64,000 bases of DNA, taken from NCBI RefSeq assembly GCF_000759675.1, contig NZ_BAWM01000011.1, positions 1 through 64,000 on the forward strand, in the 5' to 3' direction. Of the stretch, positions 52,061 through 61,321 are shown one piece after another. Each line of letters opens with the position of its first letter. Positions within the stretch are counted from its first letter, which is position 1. The notes under the pieces are model-generated. The model was not told the DNA's origin. It saw only the letters and a list, made by a program, of their open reading frames with translations, and made no database searches. Position numbers and translations under genes: made by a program. The DNA comes from Neobacillus niacini. Its GTDB lineage: Bacteria; Bacillota; Bacilli; Bacillales; Cytobacillaceae.

Positions 52061-52645
52061 GTGATTTTCATGGTCGATAATTATGATTCTTTTACCTTTA
52101 ACTTAGTTCAATACCTAGGGGAACTGGGGGAGGAGTTAGTCGTACAACGGAACGACCAAACAACCTTAGATGAAATAAGAACGTTAGATCCTGAGTTTTT
52201 AATGATTTCACCAGGTCCAGGCAATCCTGATGAGGCGGGAATAAGCCTAGCGGCAATAAAGGAATTTTCAGGAGTTATTCCGATTTTGGGAGTTTGTCTT
52301 GGGCACCAATCGATAGCTCAAGCTTACAAGGGTGACGTTGTACCTGCTGAGCAATTAATGCATGGAAAAACCTCTGATATCTACCATGATGGAAAAACAA
52401 TTTTTAAAGGATTGCCGAATCCATTTCCAGCCACGAGGTATCACTCATTAATTGTGAAGAGGGAGACACTGCCAAACTGTTTTGAGATATCGGCTTGGAC
52501 AAAGAATGGGGAAATTATGGCGATACGTCATAAAGAGCTGCCACTCGAAGGTGTTCAGTTTCACCCTGAATCGATATTAACGACATGTGGAAAAGAGATA
52601 CTAAAAAACTTTGTCCAAAATTATGGAAAAGTAAAATCCATTTAG
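52061..52645 (+). CDS. pabA: Glutamine amidotransferase, PabA/TrpG-type, isolated gene
   Basis: The start is GTG 52061 with AGGTGAG upstream. The 194-aa class I amidotransferase has [14 protein letters not shown], the oxyanion segment [11 protein letters not shown], nucleophile [11 protein letters not shown] and the H-x-E pair FHPES. It supplies ammonia for 4-amino-4-deoxychorismate or anthranilate synthesis. No pabB, pabC or trpE partner is adjacent, which is unusual because pabA normally sits in a folate or trp operon. The PabA/TrpG choice cannot be made from sequence. Confidence 0.88.
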   Translation: MIFMVDNYDSFTFNLVQYLGELGEELVVQRNDQTTLDEIRTLDPEFLMISPGPGNPDEAGISLAAIKEFSGVIPILGVCLGHQSIAQAYKGDVVPAEQLMHGKTSDIYHDGKTIFKGLPNPFPATRYHSLIVKRETLPNCFEISAWTKNGEIMAIRHKELPLEGVQFHPESILTTCGKEILKNFVQNYGKVKSI

Positions 52646-52671
52646 GTTAGACGCTTTACATAGTGAAAAAA

Positions 52672-52697
52672 CCGGCGCCATGTTTTAATGGCACCGG
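52672..52697 (-). terminator. Terminator of the coiled-coil gene
   Basis: CCGGCGCCAT/ATGGCACCGG with one mismatch; a six-T run follows on the minus strand. It also lies after pabA. Confidence 0.75.
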
Positions 52698-52699
52698 AA

Positions 52700-53281
52700 C
52701 TATTTCTGTTTTTCTCCTTTTTTACTGTTCATTAAATATAAGGTAATAGGCTGGTCTGATCCGGTCATTAGATTATAAACATATGAAGAAGTAAGTTTAT
52801 ATCCTTCATCAATTTTTTCTGCCAGGTAGTTAGTCCGTTCAAAAAGGATTGAGCGAATATGATTTAATTGACGAGCAATTTTCTCTGTCAATGCTTCTTG
52901 CTGATCCAATCGATTTAATACCCCAGTTTGAAACTCTTCTTGTTTACTAATCTTTTCGGATAATTGTTTTTGTAATTCCTCTTGAGTTTTTAACAAATGG
53001 ATAATTAATTCTTCATATTCCTTATGTTGTAAATTACTTGTTCTAAGTTCATTTAATTGATTGGTGACTTTATCCCAGTGGTTTGCTTGTACAACCTCTT
53101 GATTGAGAAATTGGTGTTTCATCTCATTTATGGAAATAATTAGTGAAACATTTGCCTTTTGCTGTTCGTCTATTACTTCTGTAAGATAATCCCTCCTAAC
53201 AAACTTTTGGTTTGGCTCAGTTATTTTCTTTTTATTTTTATATACTTTAAGATGTTTGCCATTGTTAATATATAATCCCAT
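52700..53281 (-). CDS. Hypothetical coiled-coil protein
   Basis: The 193-aa product starts MGLYINNGKHLKVYKNKKKI behind AGGGG-like sequence. Residues 40-150 are predicted coiled coil, rich in Q, E and K. The C-terminal FERTNYLAEKIDEGYKLTSS, then YVYNLMTGSDQPITLYLMN, is more globular. No signal peptide or transmembrane segment is visible. I do not recognise a named family. Confidence 0.7.
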   Translation of the reverse strand: MGLYINNGKHLKVYKNKKKITEPNQKFVRRDYLTEVIDEQQKANVSLIISINEMKHQFLNQEVVQANHWDKVTNQLNELRTSNLQHKEYEELIIHLLKTQEELQKQLSEKISKQEEFQTGVLNRLDQQEALTEKIARQLNHIRSILFERTNYLAEKIDEGYKLTSSYVYNLMTGSDQPITLYLMNSKKGEKQK

Positions 53282-53577
53282 TTTTTACACCCCTTACATC
53301 ATGAATGTATTATTTTATGCTTCAATTGTTAAAAATGGGAAATTTTTATAAAAAAACAGGAGAAATGAGTTTCTATGAGGAATTTAATTTAGTAAATTAT
53401 AATTTATGAGCATAAAGAGAAATCCCGTTTACGGATAAGTCTTAAGTCTTAGTTGAAAATAATTCTCGAGATTGTGTAAGCCCGTAGACATACACGTTAA
53501 AATAAAGTAAAAGACATTTATTGAGGGATATAACGAGAGGAATCCCTTCCTATAGAAAAATGAAGGGGGAATATAGG
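53282..53577. other. Promoter region between divergent genes
   Basis: AT-rich, no gene seen. GAAGGGGGAATATAGG at its right end is the ribosome site of the next gene. Confidence 0.4.
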
Positions 53578-54180
53578 ATGAGGAAGGTTTACGTACTTCT
53601 TACTGATACTGGGACGGTTTTAACAAAGATTATTAAACTATATACGAAGAAGCCGCATAATCATGCTTCTATTGCCTTAGATGACCAATTATGGGATGTC
53701 TATAGTTTTGGAAGAAAAAGACCTCGCAATCCTTTCCTAGCTGGTTTTGTCAGAGAAAATATCCGTGGTGGAATTTTTCGGAATGCTGATTGTGCTATTT
53801 ATTGTTGTACAATATCAGAAAAACAATATGATGCAATTTGTCGAAAAATTGAGGAGATTGAGAAAAATAAGGGGGAGTATCGCTACAATCTTTTAGGTCT
53901 ATTCGCCGTCATGTTCAATTTGGAGTTAGATCGGAAAAATGCATTTTTTTGTTCCCATTTCGTAGCGGCACTTCTTGAGGAGTCAGGAGTTAAAATCAAT
54001 AAACAAAAGCCGCTATCGCTTGTTACTCCAGATGATATAAAAGAATCAGCTTCATTAAAATTAGTCTATGAAGGAAAATTATCATCCTATTTTGCGGAAG
54101 CAAATGAGGAAAGTATCAATAATCTTGTTTCCCAAAATTATTATCAAGATTTTACTACTGATAGAGTGGAAGTTATCTAG
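53578..54180 (+). CDS. Permuted NlpC/P60-like (papain-fold) putative peptidase
   Basis: ATG 53578 follows GAAGGGGG. The 200-aa product has HNHASIALDDQLWDVYSFGR near residue 25, placing the catalytic His early. FFCSHFVAALLEESGV near residue 125 places the Cys late. That His-before-Cys order is the circularly permuted NlpC/P60 (YiiX/YaeF-like) arrangement. There is no signal peptide. Substrates may be lipid- or peptide-linked amides. Confidence 0.72.
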   Translation: MRKVYVLLTDTGTVLTKIIKLYTKKPHNHASIALDDQLWDVYSFGRKRPRNPFLAGFVRENIRGGIFRNADCAIYCCTISEKQYDAICRKIEEIEKNKGEYRYNLLGLFAVMFNLELDRKNAFFCSHFVAALLEESGVKINKQKPLSLVTPDDIKESASLKLVYEGKLSSYFAEANEESINNLVSQNYYQDFTTDRVEVI

Positions 54181-54183
54181 TTA

Positions 54184-54229
54184 AAATTAGAGAAGTGGTG
54201 TTTCTATAGATACACGTCTTCTCTAATTT
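54184..54229. terminator. Long hairpin terminator between convergent genes
   Basis: A perfect 12-bp stem (AAATTAGAGAAG/CTTCTCTAATTT) with inner GTGT/ACAC pairing. The minus-strand gene ends inside it. Confidence 0.8.
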
Positions 54230-54842
54230 GTTTTTTCTTATCCTTCATTACTTCAACCAAACTATTAAAGAGCATTAAAGATTTCTGGAAAACTGGACTT
54301 TGGATAAAAGTATAGAGGAAGGTAGCTATAAACACTGGTCCACCTAATATAAAACCAATGATCAACACAAAACTTTCGACAAGGATACGTGCTTGACTAA
54401 CAGATAATTTTGTTTTATTCGAAATTGAAAGCATAAAACCATCCCGTGGTCCGGCACCAAGACCTGCCGCAACATACATTCCTCCGCCAATACCCGTAAT
54501 GACAATTGCACCGAGTAAAATGAGATAATCAATCCAGGAATTTGTAGCCTCAGGTAAAATTTTTAACCATAGAAAAAAATCCATAATGGGTCCAATTAAT
54601 AGGGCATTTAGGAAAGTTCCAATGCTAATATACTTTCGAGCAGTAAAAAAGGATATGACAATTAGGAATAATCCGCATATAACTCCCCAAGTCCCTATGG
54701 TAAGTCCAAAATGCTGATACAAGGCTACATTTAAAACCTCCCAGGGATGTAAACCAACATATTTCACCTTTACGGCAATGGCATTCCCTAAACCGAAGAA
54801 GGTCAATCCTAAGAAAAATAATAAATACTGAATGGCTTTCAC
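54204..54842 (-). CDS. YczE/YyaS-family membrane protein
   Basis: The 212-aa product has about five transmembrane helices. LFFLGLTFFGLGNAIAVK, VGLHPWEVLNVALYQHFG, and GIGGGMYVAAGLGAGPRDGF are characteristic of YczE-like proteins. The GxGAGPRDG loop resembles YitT motifs. B. subtilis YczE influences bacillomycin/surfactin-type synthetase activity, but the biochemical role is unknown. Confidence 0.8.
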   Translation of the reverse strand: MKAIQYLLFFLGLTFFGLGNAIAVKVKYVGLHPWEVLNVALYQHFGLTIGTWGVICGLFLIVISFFTARKYISIGTFLNALLIGPIMDFFLWLKILPEATNSWIDYLILLGAIVITGIGGGMYVAAGLGAGPRDGFMLSISNKTKLSVSQARILVESFVLIIGFILGGPVFIATFLYTFIQSPVFQKSLMLFNSLVEVMKDKKKQIREDVYL

Positions 54843-55132
54843 TAGTTAGTTACCTCCAAGGATAATGAGTTCTTATCTGAATTTTATATATATCTATAAA
54901 TTTTAAAAGATACCAAATTAATAATCAATCAATTTATTACTCTTACGGTAGAATAATAAAAAAATTAATAATAATCAAAACTTTCATAAATTCTTGATGG
55001 AATATGCACGGTAAGGACATTTCAGTAAAGTAATTTCATTCTTCTATAAAGACATTATTAATCATATAAATCTAAAAAAGACCTTCAGCCGATTGAAGGT
55101 CTTTTACATTTAAAAAGAAAGAGGGATACCAA
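54843..55132. other. Intergenic region containing a leader terminator
   Basis: No gene is seen. The stem-loop at 55077-55106 is the only clear structure. Confidence 0.4.
55077..55106 (+). terminator. Terminator-like hairpin just upstream of the SRPBCC gene
   Basis: A perfect 11-bp stem (AAAGACCTTCA/TGAAGGTCTTT, 6-nt loop) lies about 28 bp before the next start codon. No upstream plus-strand gene ends here. It may attenuate the next gene or end an unseen short RNA. Confidence 0.65.
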
Positions 55133-55582
55133 ATGCCTAGCGAAATGCAACAAATAGAATTAGCTATCCCGATAAACGTGATTTGGGACTTCATCAGGGA
55201 TGCAAATAATTGGGCGCCACTTGTGCCTGGTTATATACAACATGAGCAAATTAATGACAGCTTAATAACATGGGAATTTAAGAGTGACCTTGGAATAATG
55301 AAAAAAAAGGTAAGTCTAATTATAGACATAAAAGAGTGGAATGAACCAAAAAAGGTAAGCTTTGAACTGAGGCGTGCCAATGAAAAGTATATAGGTGAAG
55401 GATATTTTGAAGCTCAAGCATTAAATAAGAATAAAACATTGTTGATAGGATTTCTTGAAATAAATGCAAGTGGGGCACTAGGTTCATTGGCTAATTCGCT
55501 TTTTAAAAATGCGATTCCAAAATCAACAGAAGAAGTGGCAACCGTCATCTCTTCAAAACTCGAAGAATTCAACCAAAGGTAA
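55133..55582 (+). CDS. SRPBCC-fold (CoxG-like) protein
   Basis: The 149-aa product follows AAGAGGG. It begins with an amphipathic strand and helix (IPINVIWDFIRDANNWAPLV, then PGYIQHEQI) and ends with SLANSLFKNAIPKSTEEVAT. This is the START/SRPBCC fold of CoxG-like proteins, which have a hydrophobic ligand cavity. CoxG itself binds menaquinone beside CO dehydrogenase. No such enzyme is adjacent here, so the ligand is unknown. Confidence 0.78.
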   Translation: MPSEMQQIELAIPINVIWDFIRDANNWAPLVPGYIQHEQINDSLITWEFKSDLGIMKKKVSLIIDIKEWNEPKKVSFELRRANEKYIGEGYFEAQALNKNKTLLIGFLEINASGALGSLANSLFKNAIPKSTEEVATVISSKLEEFNQR

Positions 55583-55596
55583 AAATTTCACATGAA

Positions 55597-55629
55597 CAAT
55601 CCGGATAAATTTCGGATTGTTTTTTTTTA
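55597..55629 (+). terminator. Terminator after the SRPBCC gene
   Basis: A 7-bp stem (CAATCCG/CGGATTG) followed by ten T residues. Confidence 0.88.
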
Positions 55630-55722
55630 TTATTTAAAAAACTTTTAACATGAGCCCAAAAGATATGTTATATTAATAAATAAAAAATTTAGTCAATCAA
55701 CTAGTACAGGGAAGGTGAAAGT

Positions 55723-58485
55723 ATGACTACAGAATTGAAGGTGAATGACAGCAGTCTTCCACTTCGTCGCGATGTTAAATTACTTGGTCAAATTCTTGGT
55801 GAAATCCTTGTCAATCATGGCGGGGCTGAATTGTTAGATAAAGTGGAAAAAATCAGGCTCATGTGTAAAACGCTAAGGTTCCATTTTGATCATGAAATAT
55901 ATTCAGAATTAAAACAAGAGATAACAAACCTCAACAGCCCATTGAGAAAACAAGTTATTCGCGCATTTTCAATGTATTTCCATTTAATAAATATTGCTGA
56001 ACAAAATCATCGTATACGTAGAAGACACCAATATCACCTAGAAGACGATACAATCGTTCAACCCGACTCTATCGAGAGTGCGATTCTATCCCTTAAGGAA
56101 AACAATATTGATGAAGATATGATTCAGGATGTCTTAAACAAATTGTCACTTGAGCTGGTTATTACGGCGCATCCTACAGAGGCTGCGAAGCGTTCAATTT
56201 TAGAAATTCAACAACGTATTGCAGTTATTTTAAAGAAGCTTGATCATCCTTTATTAACAAAAAGAGAACGTCGAAAGCTAGAAGAGAGTTTGTTTAATGA
56301 AGTTACGATTCTTTGGCAGACAGATGAACTTCGCCATAATAAGCCGACTGTATTAGATGAGGTACGAAACGGGCTGTATTATTTTGATCAGACTTTATTT
56401 GAAGTCCTTCCAGAAATCCATCGGGAAGTAGAAGATTGTTTAGAAAAAAACTACTCTACTAAAAATTGGGATGTTCCTAATTTTCTTAAATTTGGATCAT
56501 GGATTGGAGGCGACAGGGATGGTAATCCAAATGTTACTCCAGAGGTCACATGGGAGACTTTACATAAGCAGCGCAAGCTTGTCTTAAAAAAATATAAAAA
56601 TGTCCTTGTGGATCTAATGAAACGCTACAGTCATTCCACAACTAGAGTGGAAGTCAGTCTAGAACTTACCCAAACACTAGAGGAAGAAGAAAACAAGTTT
56701 TTAACAGAGGATAAGAAATGGCCAATTAAAACAGAAGTGTATCGCCGTAAATTTGCTATTATCATCGAACGTTTAAAACAAGTTGGTAAATCTGATTTAG
56801 GTTATCGTTCTTCAGAAGAATTATTAGAAGATTTATTTGTAGTTAAAAGAAGTTTAAATAACCATCATCCTGCAGCCCATGAGTTAAAAACAATCCAAAA
56901 GTTGATACGCCAAGTACAGCTCTTCGGTTTCCATTTAGCAACACTTGATATTCGCAATCATAGTGGCGAGCATGAGGCAGCTATTACAGAAATCTTGCGA
57001 AAAGTACGAATTTCGGATGATTATGCACAGCTTTCAGAGGATGAAAAGGTGAAAATATTAGAAAATATTTTAATGGACCCACGGCCGCTTCTACTATTAA
57101 ACGAAGATTATACACCGGAAACGCAGCAAATGATTCAGGTATTTAATATGATAAGAGATGCTCAGAAAGAATTTGGAGCACGCTCGATTTCCGTTTATCT
57201 TGTCAGTATGACAAAATCTCCAAGTGACTTACTTGAAATTCTAGTTTTAGCAAAAGAAGCAGGAATTTACAGACTTCATACGGATGGGACTGTGGAAAGT
57301 CAATTAAATGTAGCACCATTACTTGAAACCATTGAAGACTTAACAGCTGGTCCAAAAATTATGGAAACTTTATTTAATATGCCTGTGTATCGTAATCATT
57401 TGAATGTGATGAACAACCAACAGGAAATCATGCTTGGTTATTCAGACGGAAGTAAAGATGGCGGTACGTTAACGGCTAACTGGAAGCTCTATAAAGCGCA
57501 GCTTGAAATTCATGAGATGGCAAACAAGTATCACATTGGATTGAAATTTTTCCATGGCCGTGGAGGTTCCCTAGGTCGCGGAGGCGGCCCACTAAACAAA
57601 AGCTTGCTTTCACAACCAGCAGAAACGATTGGTGATGGAGTGAAAATTACTGAGCAGGGAGAAGTCCTTTCTTCCCGCTATTTGCTTGAAGACATCGCTT
57701 ATCGAAGCTTAGAACAGGCCACTTCAACACTTATGCTCGCAACAGCTCATGTATCAAAAGAGGCAGAGCACGGAAATATGAGGGATAAATTATGGGAGTC
57801 AGCTATTGAAGAGATTTCCAGCGCTTCCCTTAAAAAATATCAATCACTCGTTTTTGGAGATTCAGACTTTTTAACCTATTTTAATGAAGCAACCCCATTA
57901 AGAGAACTTGGTGACTTAAACATCGGTTCAAGACCAATGAGCAGAAAAAATCGCGGTCGATTCGAGGATTTAAGAGCGATTCCATGGGTTTTTGCTTGGA
58001 CACAAAGCAGGCAGCTCCTTCCAGCATGGTATGCAGCAGGGACTGGATTAGAAAGCTTTGCTTCAAAAAGTGAACAAAATTTACAACAATTACAACTGAT
58101 GTATGAAAAATGGCCATTTTTCCGCTCAACTATTGATAATCTCCAAATGGCTTTGATGAAGGCAGACATCACAACCGCTAAAGAATATTTATCACTAGTG
58201 GAAAATCAGGAAATTGCAGAGCGAATTTTTTCAAATATCCTTGAAGAATATGAAAGAACGAAAGAAATTCTTCTCAAAATAACTGGTGCTAAAGAATTAC
58301 TTGATCACACCCCAAATATTAAAGACTCAGTCTATCGTAGAAATCCTTATGTTGATCCATTAAACTTTTTACAGGTAGAATTAATTAAGCAATTAAGAAA
58401 TCAGAACGAACCAACTGAAGAATTAATAACTGAGGTACTACTAACCATTAGTGGAATCTCCGCTGGTTTACGTAATACTGGTTGA
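55723..58485 (+). CDS. ppc: Phosphoenolpyruvate carboxylase
   Basis: The 920-aa enzyme follows GGGAAGGTG. It has VITAHPTEAAKR (catalytic His, about residues 146-157), GSWIGGDRDGNPNVTP, the active-site loop FHGRGGSLGRGGGP and C-terminal GSRPMSRKN and YRRNPYVDPLN, ending in N-T-G as bacterial PEPCs usually do. It carboxylates PEP to oxaloacetate with bicarbonate, refilling the TCA cycle. It is transcribed alone and followed by a terminator. Confidence 0.95.
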   Translation: MTTELKVNDSSLPLRRDVKLLGQILGEILVNHGGAELLDKVEKIRLMCKTLRFHFDHEIYSELKQEITNLNSPLRKQVIRAFSMYFHLINIAEQNHRIRRRHQYHLEDDTIVQPDSIESAILSLKENNIDEDMIQDVLNKLSLELVITAHPTEAAKRSILEIQQRIAVILKKLDHPLLTKRERRKLEESLFNEVTILWQTDELRHNKPTVLDEVRNGLYYFDQTLFEVLPEIHREVEDCLEKNYSTKNWDVPNFLKFGSWIGGDRDGNPNVTPEVTWETLHKQRKLVLKKYKNVLVDLMKRYSHSTTRVEVSLELTQTLEEEENKFLTEDKKWPIKTEVYRRKFAIIIERLKQVGKSDLGYRSSEELLEDLFVVKRSLNNHHPAAHELKTIQKLIRQVQLFGFHLATLDIRNHSGEHEAAITEILRKVRISDDYAQLSEDEKVKILENILMDPRPLLLLNEDYTPETQQMIQVFNMIRDAQKEFGARSISVYLVSMTKSPSDLLEILVLAKEAGIYRLHTDGTVESQLNVAPLLETIEDLTAGPKIMETLFNMPVYRNHLNVMNNQQEIMLGYSDGSKDGGTLTANWKLYKAQLEIHEMANKYHIGLKFFHGRGGSLGRGGGPLNKSLLSQPAETIGDGVKITEQGEVLSSRYLLEDIAYRSLEQATSTLMLATAHVSKEAEHGNMRDKLWESAIEEISSASLKKYQSLVFGDSDFLTYFNEATPLRELGDLNIGSRPMSRKNRGRFEDLRAIPWVFAWTQSRQLLPAWYAAGTGLESFASKSEQNLQQLQLMYEKWPFFRSTIDNLQMALMKADITTAKEYLSLVENQEIAERIFSNILEEYERTKEILLKITGAKELLDHTPNIKDSVYRRNPYVDPLNFLQVELIKQLRNQNEPTEELITEVLLTISGISAGLRNTG

Positions 58486-58490
58486 TCTAA

Positions 58491-58528
58491 AAAAACGCTC
58501 CTCGCCCATTAAGGTGAGGAGCGTTTTT
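58491..58528. terminator. Terminator after ppc
   Basis: A long stem (AAAAACGCTCCTC/GAGGAGCGTTTTT) with T-runs on both strands. Confidence 0.92.
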
Positions 58529-58579
58529 CCATGAGAGTGGGTGAAATAGGTTATGAACAATCTGTGAAATATTTAAAAA

Positions 58580-58597
58580 TGAATGAATATTCATTCG
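58580..58597. promoter_or_regulatory. FadR (TetR-family)-like operator upstream of adhE
   Basis: TGAATGAATATTCATTCG contains a perfect 16-bp palindrome. It differs only in the last base from the B. subtilis FadR consensus TGAATGA(A/C)TANTCATTCA. FadR represses fatty-acid degradation genes and is released by long-chain acyl-CoA. It lies about 120 bp upstream of the adhE start. Confidence 0.6.
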
Positions 58598-58610
58598 TTT
58601 TTCAGCGAAA

Positions 58611-58617
58611 TTCGACA
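58611..58617 (-). promoter_or_regulatory. Possible Spo0A box upstream of adhE
   Basis: TTCGACA (reverse TGTCGAA) is a perfect 0A-box core, 14 bp after the FadR-like palindrome. Chance occurrence is possible. Confidence 0.25.
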
Positions 58618-58717
58618 AATTTTGTATTATTCAACTGATATATTTTAGCCAGAAAAGAAAAATGGTTAAGTTTGAAAAACATTCCTGCTTGAAAAGAGTG
58701 ATTTGGAGGGATATGAA

Positions 58718-61321
58718 ATGGCAGTTGAAGAAAAAGTTGTACAGGAAAAACAAAATGTAGTTGCAATGATTAATGTTTTGGCAAGGAATGCTGCAAAAGC
58801 GTTAGCTGAATTTCGTTGCTACAATCAGGAAATGGTGGACGAAATCGTCAAGCAAATGGCCTATACGGCCCTTGATAACCACAAAGACTTGGCAAAGCTA
58901 GCAGTTGAAGAAACGAGAAGAGGAGTATATGAGGATAAGGTTTTCAAAAATATGTTTGCGACTGAGTTTATCTACAACAACATAAGAGATCTAAAAACAG
59001 TGGGAGTGATTAATGAAAACGAGAATGAGGGAATGGTAGAGATCGCCGAGCCAGTTGGTGTCATAGCTGGAGTTATTCCTATCACAAATCCTACTTCCAC
59101 GGTTATCTTTAAATCACTGATATCGCTAAAAACAAGAAATCCAATTATCTTTGCCTTTCCGAAATATGCTCAAAGGTGCTGTGTAGAAACGGCAATACTT
59201 CTAAAGGAAGCAGCTATTAAGGCTGGGGCACCTGGGAATTGTATTCAATGGATTGAAGTTCCCTCCCATGAAGCATTTCAAATATTGATGAAGCATCCAA
59301 AGATTTCTCTTATTCTGGCTACTGGGGGACCAAATTTAGTAAAAGCAGCTTATAGCTCTGGAAAACCTGCACTGGGTGTTGGGGCAGGTAATGTCCCTTG
59401 TTATATTGAAAAAAGTGCGAATATAAAGCGGGCAGTAAATGACATTATTCTATCAAAAACATTCGACAACGGGATGATTTGTGCTTCTGAACAAGCACTT
59501 ATCATCGATCATGAGATCTATGAAGAAGTAAAACGGGAAATGATCGAAAATAATTGTTATTTCTTAAATAATGAAGAAAAATATTTGATAGAAAAAGCAG
59601 TGATAGACGAAAAAAGTGCTTCCTTAAATCCGATGATTGTAGGCTTGCCTGCCTATATGATTGCAAAAATGGCTGGTGTCAATGTCCCTGTAAATACGAA
59701 AATATTAATTGCTGAATTAAAAGGTGTGGGTCCGAGATTTCCACTTTCTTGTGAAAAGTTAAGCCCTATACTAGCCTGCTATAAAGTAAATAGTTTAGCC
59801 GAAGGTCTGCTTATCGCTGAAGAAACACTCGGGTACGGAGGGCTGGGACACTCAGCTGCCATTCACACAGCTGAACAAAATGTGATTGACACATTTGCCC
59901 TTAGAATGAGAGCTGGAAGAATTATGGTTAATACACCATCGACTCACGGTGCGATTGGTGATATCTATAACACATCTTTACCGTCCTTAACGATTGGGTG
60001 CGGAACATATGGAGGGAACTCTGTGTCTCAGAATGTAGGAGCAGCTAATTTGATTAACATTAAGAAGGTTGCAAAAAGGAGAAATATGACACAATGGTTT
60101 AAGGTTCCATCACAAGTGTTTTTTGAAAGAAACTCGATTCAAGTGCTAGCTGCGATTCCTGGAATCTCAAAAGTGTTTATTGTGACAAGTGCAAGTCAAA
60201 TGAAAAATGGCTCCGTCGAAAAAGTGCTTTATCAATTGAAAAAACATCCTAACAATATCCAATATGAAGTTTTATATGATATTGAACCTGAACCAGACAT
60301 TGTAGCAGTTAAGAGTGGTGCAGAAAGGATGGAAAAGTTCCAGCCTGATTGTCTAATTGCACTCGGAGGCGGCTCCGTCATGGACGCAGCAAAAGCGATG
60401 TGGCTCTTCTATGAACATCCAGAAGTTGATTTTAATAGCTTAAAACAAAAATTCTTTGATCCTAGTAAAAGAGTGGTTAAATTCCCTTCTCTTCGCGGCA
60501 AAGCAATCCTTGTAGCAATTCCGACCACATCTGGTACAGGATCTGAGGTAACTTCCTTTTCCGTTATTTCAGATAAAAAGACAAATATCAAATATCCACT
60601 AGCTGACTTTCAACTAACACCAGACTTGGCTATTGTCGATCCTCAGTTTGTAATGTCCGTCCCTAAGCATGTGACAGCAGATACGGGGATTGATGTTTTA
60701 ACACATGCGATTGAATCGTATGTTTCAGTGCTAGCCAATGACTTTACCGATGGATTAGCATTGAAAGCAATTCAATTAGTATTTGAGTATTTACCAAGGG
60801 CTTACCAAGACGGAAAGAATGAACTTGCTCGAGAAAAAATGCACAATGCCTCTACTATTGCAGGAATGGCTTTTGCCAATTCATTTTTAGGGATTAATCA
60901 TAGCTTGTCACATGCACTAGGTGCTGAATTTAATATTGCGCATGGTCGAGCCAACGCCATTATGTTACCTCACGTAATTCGATACAATGCAGCAAAACCG
61001 AATAAATTCATGACATTTCCAAAATATGAACACTTTATTGCTGATCAACGCTATGCTGAGATTGCTAAAGTGCTAGGATTACCTTCTGGAACAACAGAAG
61101 AAGGTGTAGAAAGTTTAATACATGCAATCACTCACCTTATTAAGGAATTGGAATTGCCAATGAGCATTCAAGAAACGGGGATAAGTCAGAATGAATTTGA
61201 AAAGAAAATAAATATCTTAGCTGAAAATGCCTTTGATGATCAAGATACGATTGCAAATCCTAAACAACCACTTGTAACGGAGCTGGCGAATATCTATCGA
61301 GAGGCTTATAAAGGTTTTTAA
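58718..61321 (+). CDS. adhE: Bifunctional acetaldehyde-CoA/alcohol dehydrogenase AdhE
   Basis: ATG 58718 has GGAGGG at 7 nt. The 867-aa protein fuses an acylating aldehyde dehydrogenase (about 1-440) to an iron-dependent alcohol dehydrogenase (about 450-867). The first has the catalytic Cys in DNGMICASEQ. The second has the NAD motif ALGGGSVMDAAKAMW, PTTSGTGSEVTSFSVI and metal histidines in GINHSLSHALGAEF and AHGRANAIMLPHVI. It reduces acetyl-CoA to ethanol and regenerates NAD during fermentation. A FadR-like site upstream is unexpected for this enzyme. Confidence 0.94.
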   Translation: MAVEEKVVQEKQNVVAMINVLARNAAKALAEFRCYNQEMVDEIVKQMAYTALDNHKDLAKLAVEETRRGVYEDKVFKNMFATEFIYNNIRDLKTVGVINENENEGMVEIAEPVGVIAGVIPITNPTSTVIFKSLISLKTRNPIIFAFPKYAQRCCVETAILLKEAAIKAGAPGNCIQWIEVPSHEAFQILMKHPKISLILATGGPNLVKAAYSSGKPALGVGAGNVPCYIEKSANIKRAVNDIILSKTFDNGMICASEQALIIDHEIYEEVKREMIENNCYFLNNEEKYLIEKAVIDEKSASLNPMIVGLPAYMIAKMAGVNVPVNTKILIAELKGVGPRFPLSCEKLSPILACYKVNSLAEGLLIAEETLGYGGLGHSAAIHTAEQNVIDTFALRMRAGRIMVNTPSTHGAIGDIYNTSLPSLTIGCGTYGGNSVSQNVGAANLINIKKVAKRRNMTQWFKVPSQVFFERNSIQVLAAIPGISKVFIVTSASQMKNGSVEKVLYQLKKHPNNIQYEVLYDIEPEPDIVAVKSGAERMEKFQPDCLIALGGGSVMDAAKAMWLFYEHPEVDFNSLKQKFFDPSKRVVKFPSLRGKAILVAIPTTSGTGSEVTSFSVISDKKTNIKYPLADFQLTPDLAIVDPQFVMSVPKHVTADTGIDVLTHAIESYVSVLANDFTDGLALKAIQLVFEYLPRAYQDGKNELAREKMHNASTIAGMAFANSFLGINHSLSHALGAEFNIAHGRANAIMLPHVIRYNAAKPNKFMTFPKYEHFIADQRYAEIAKVLGLPSGTTEEGVESLIHAITHLIKELELPMSIQETGISQNEFEKKINILAENAFDDQDTIANPKQPLVTELANIYREAYKGF

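Noticed and set aside
57876..58172. 98-aa minus-strand ORF inside ppc
   Set aside because: It is fully antisense to conserved PEP carboxylase sequence and lacks a ribosome site.
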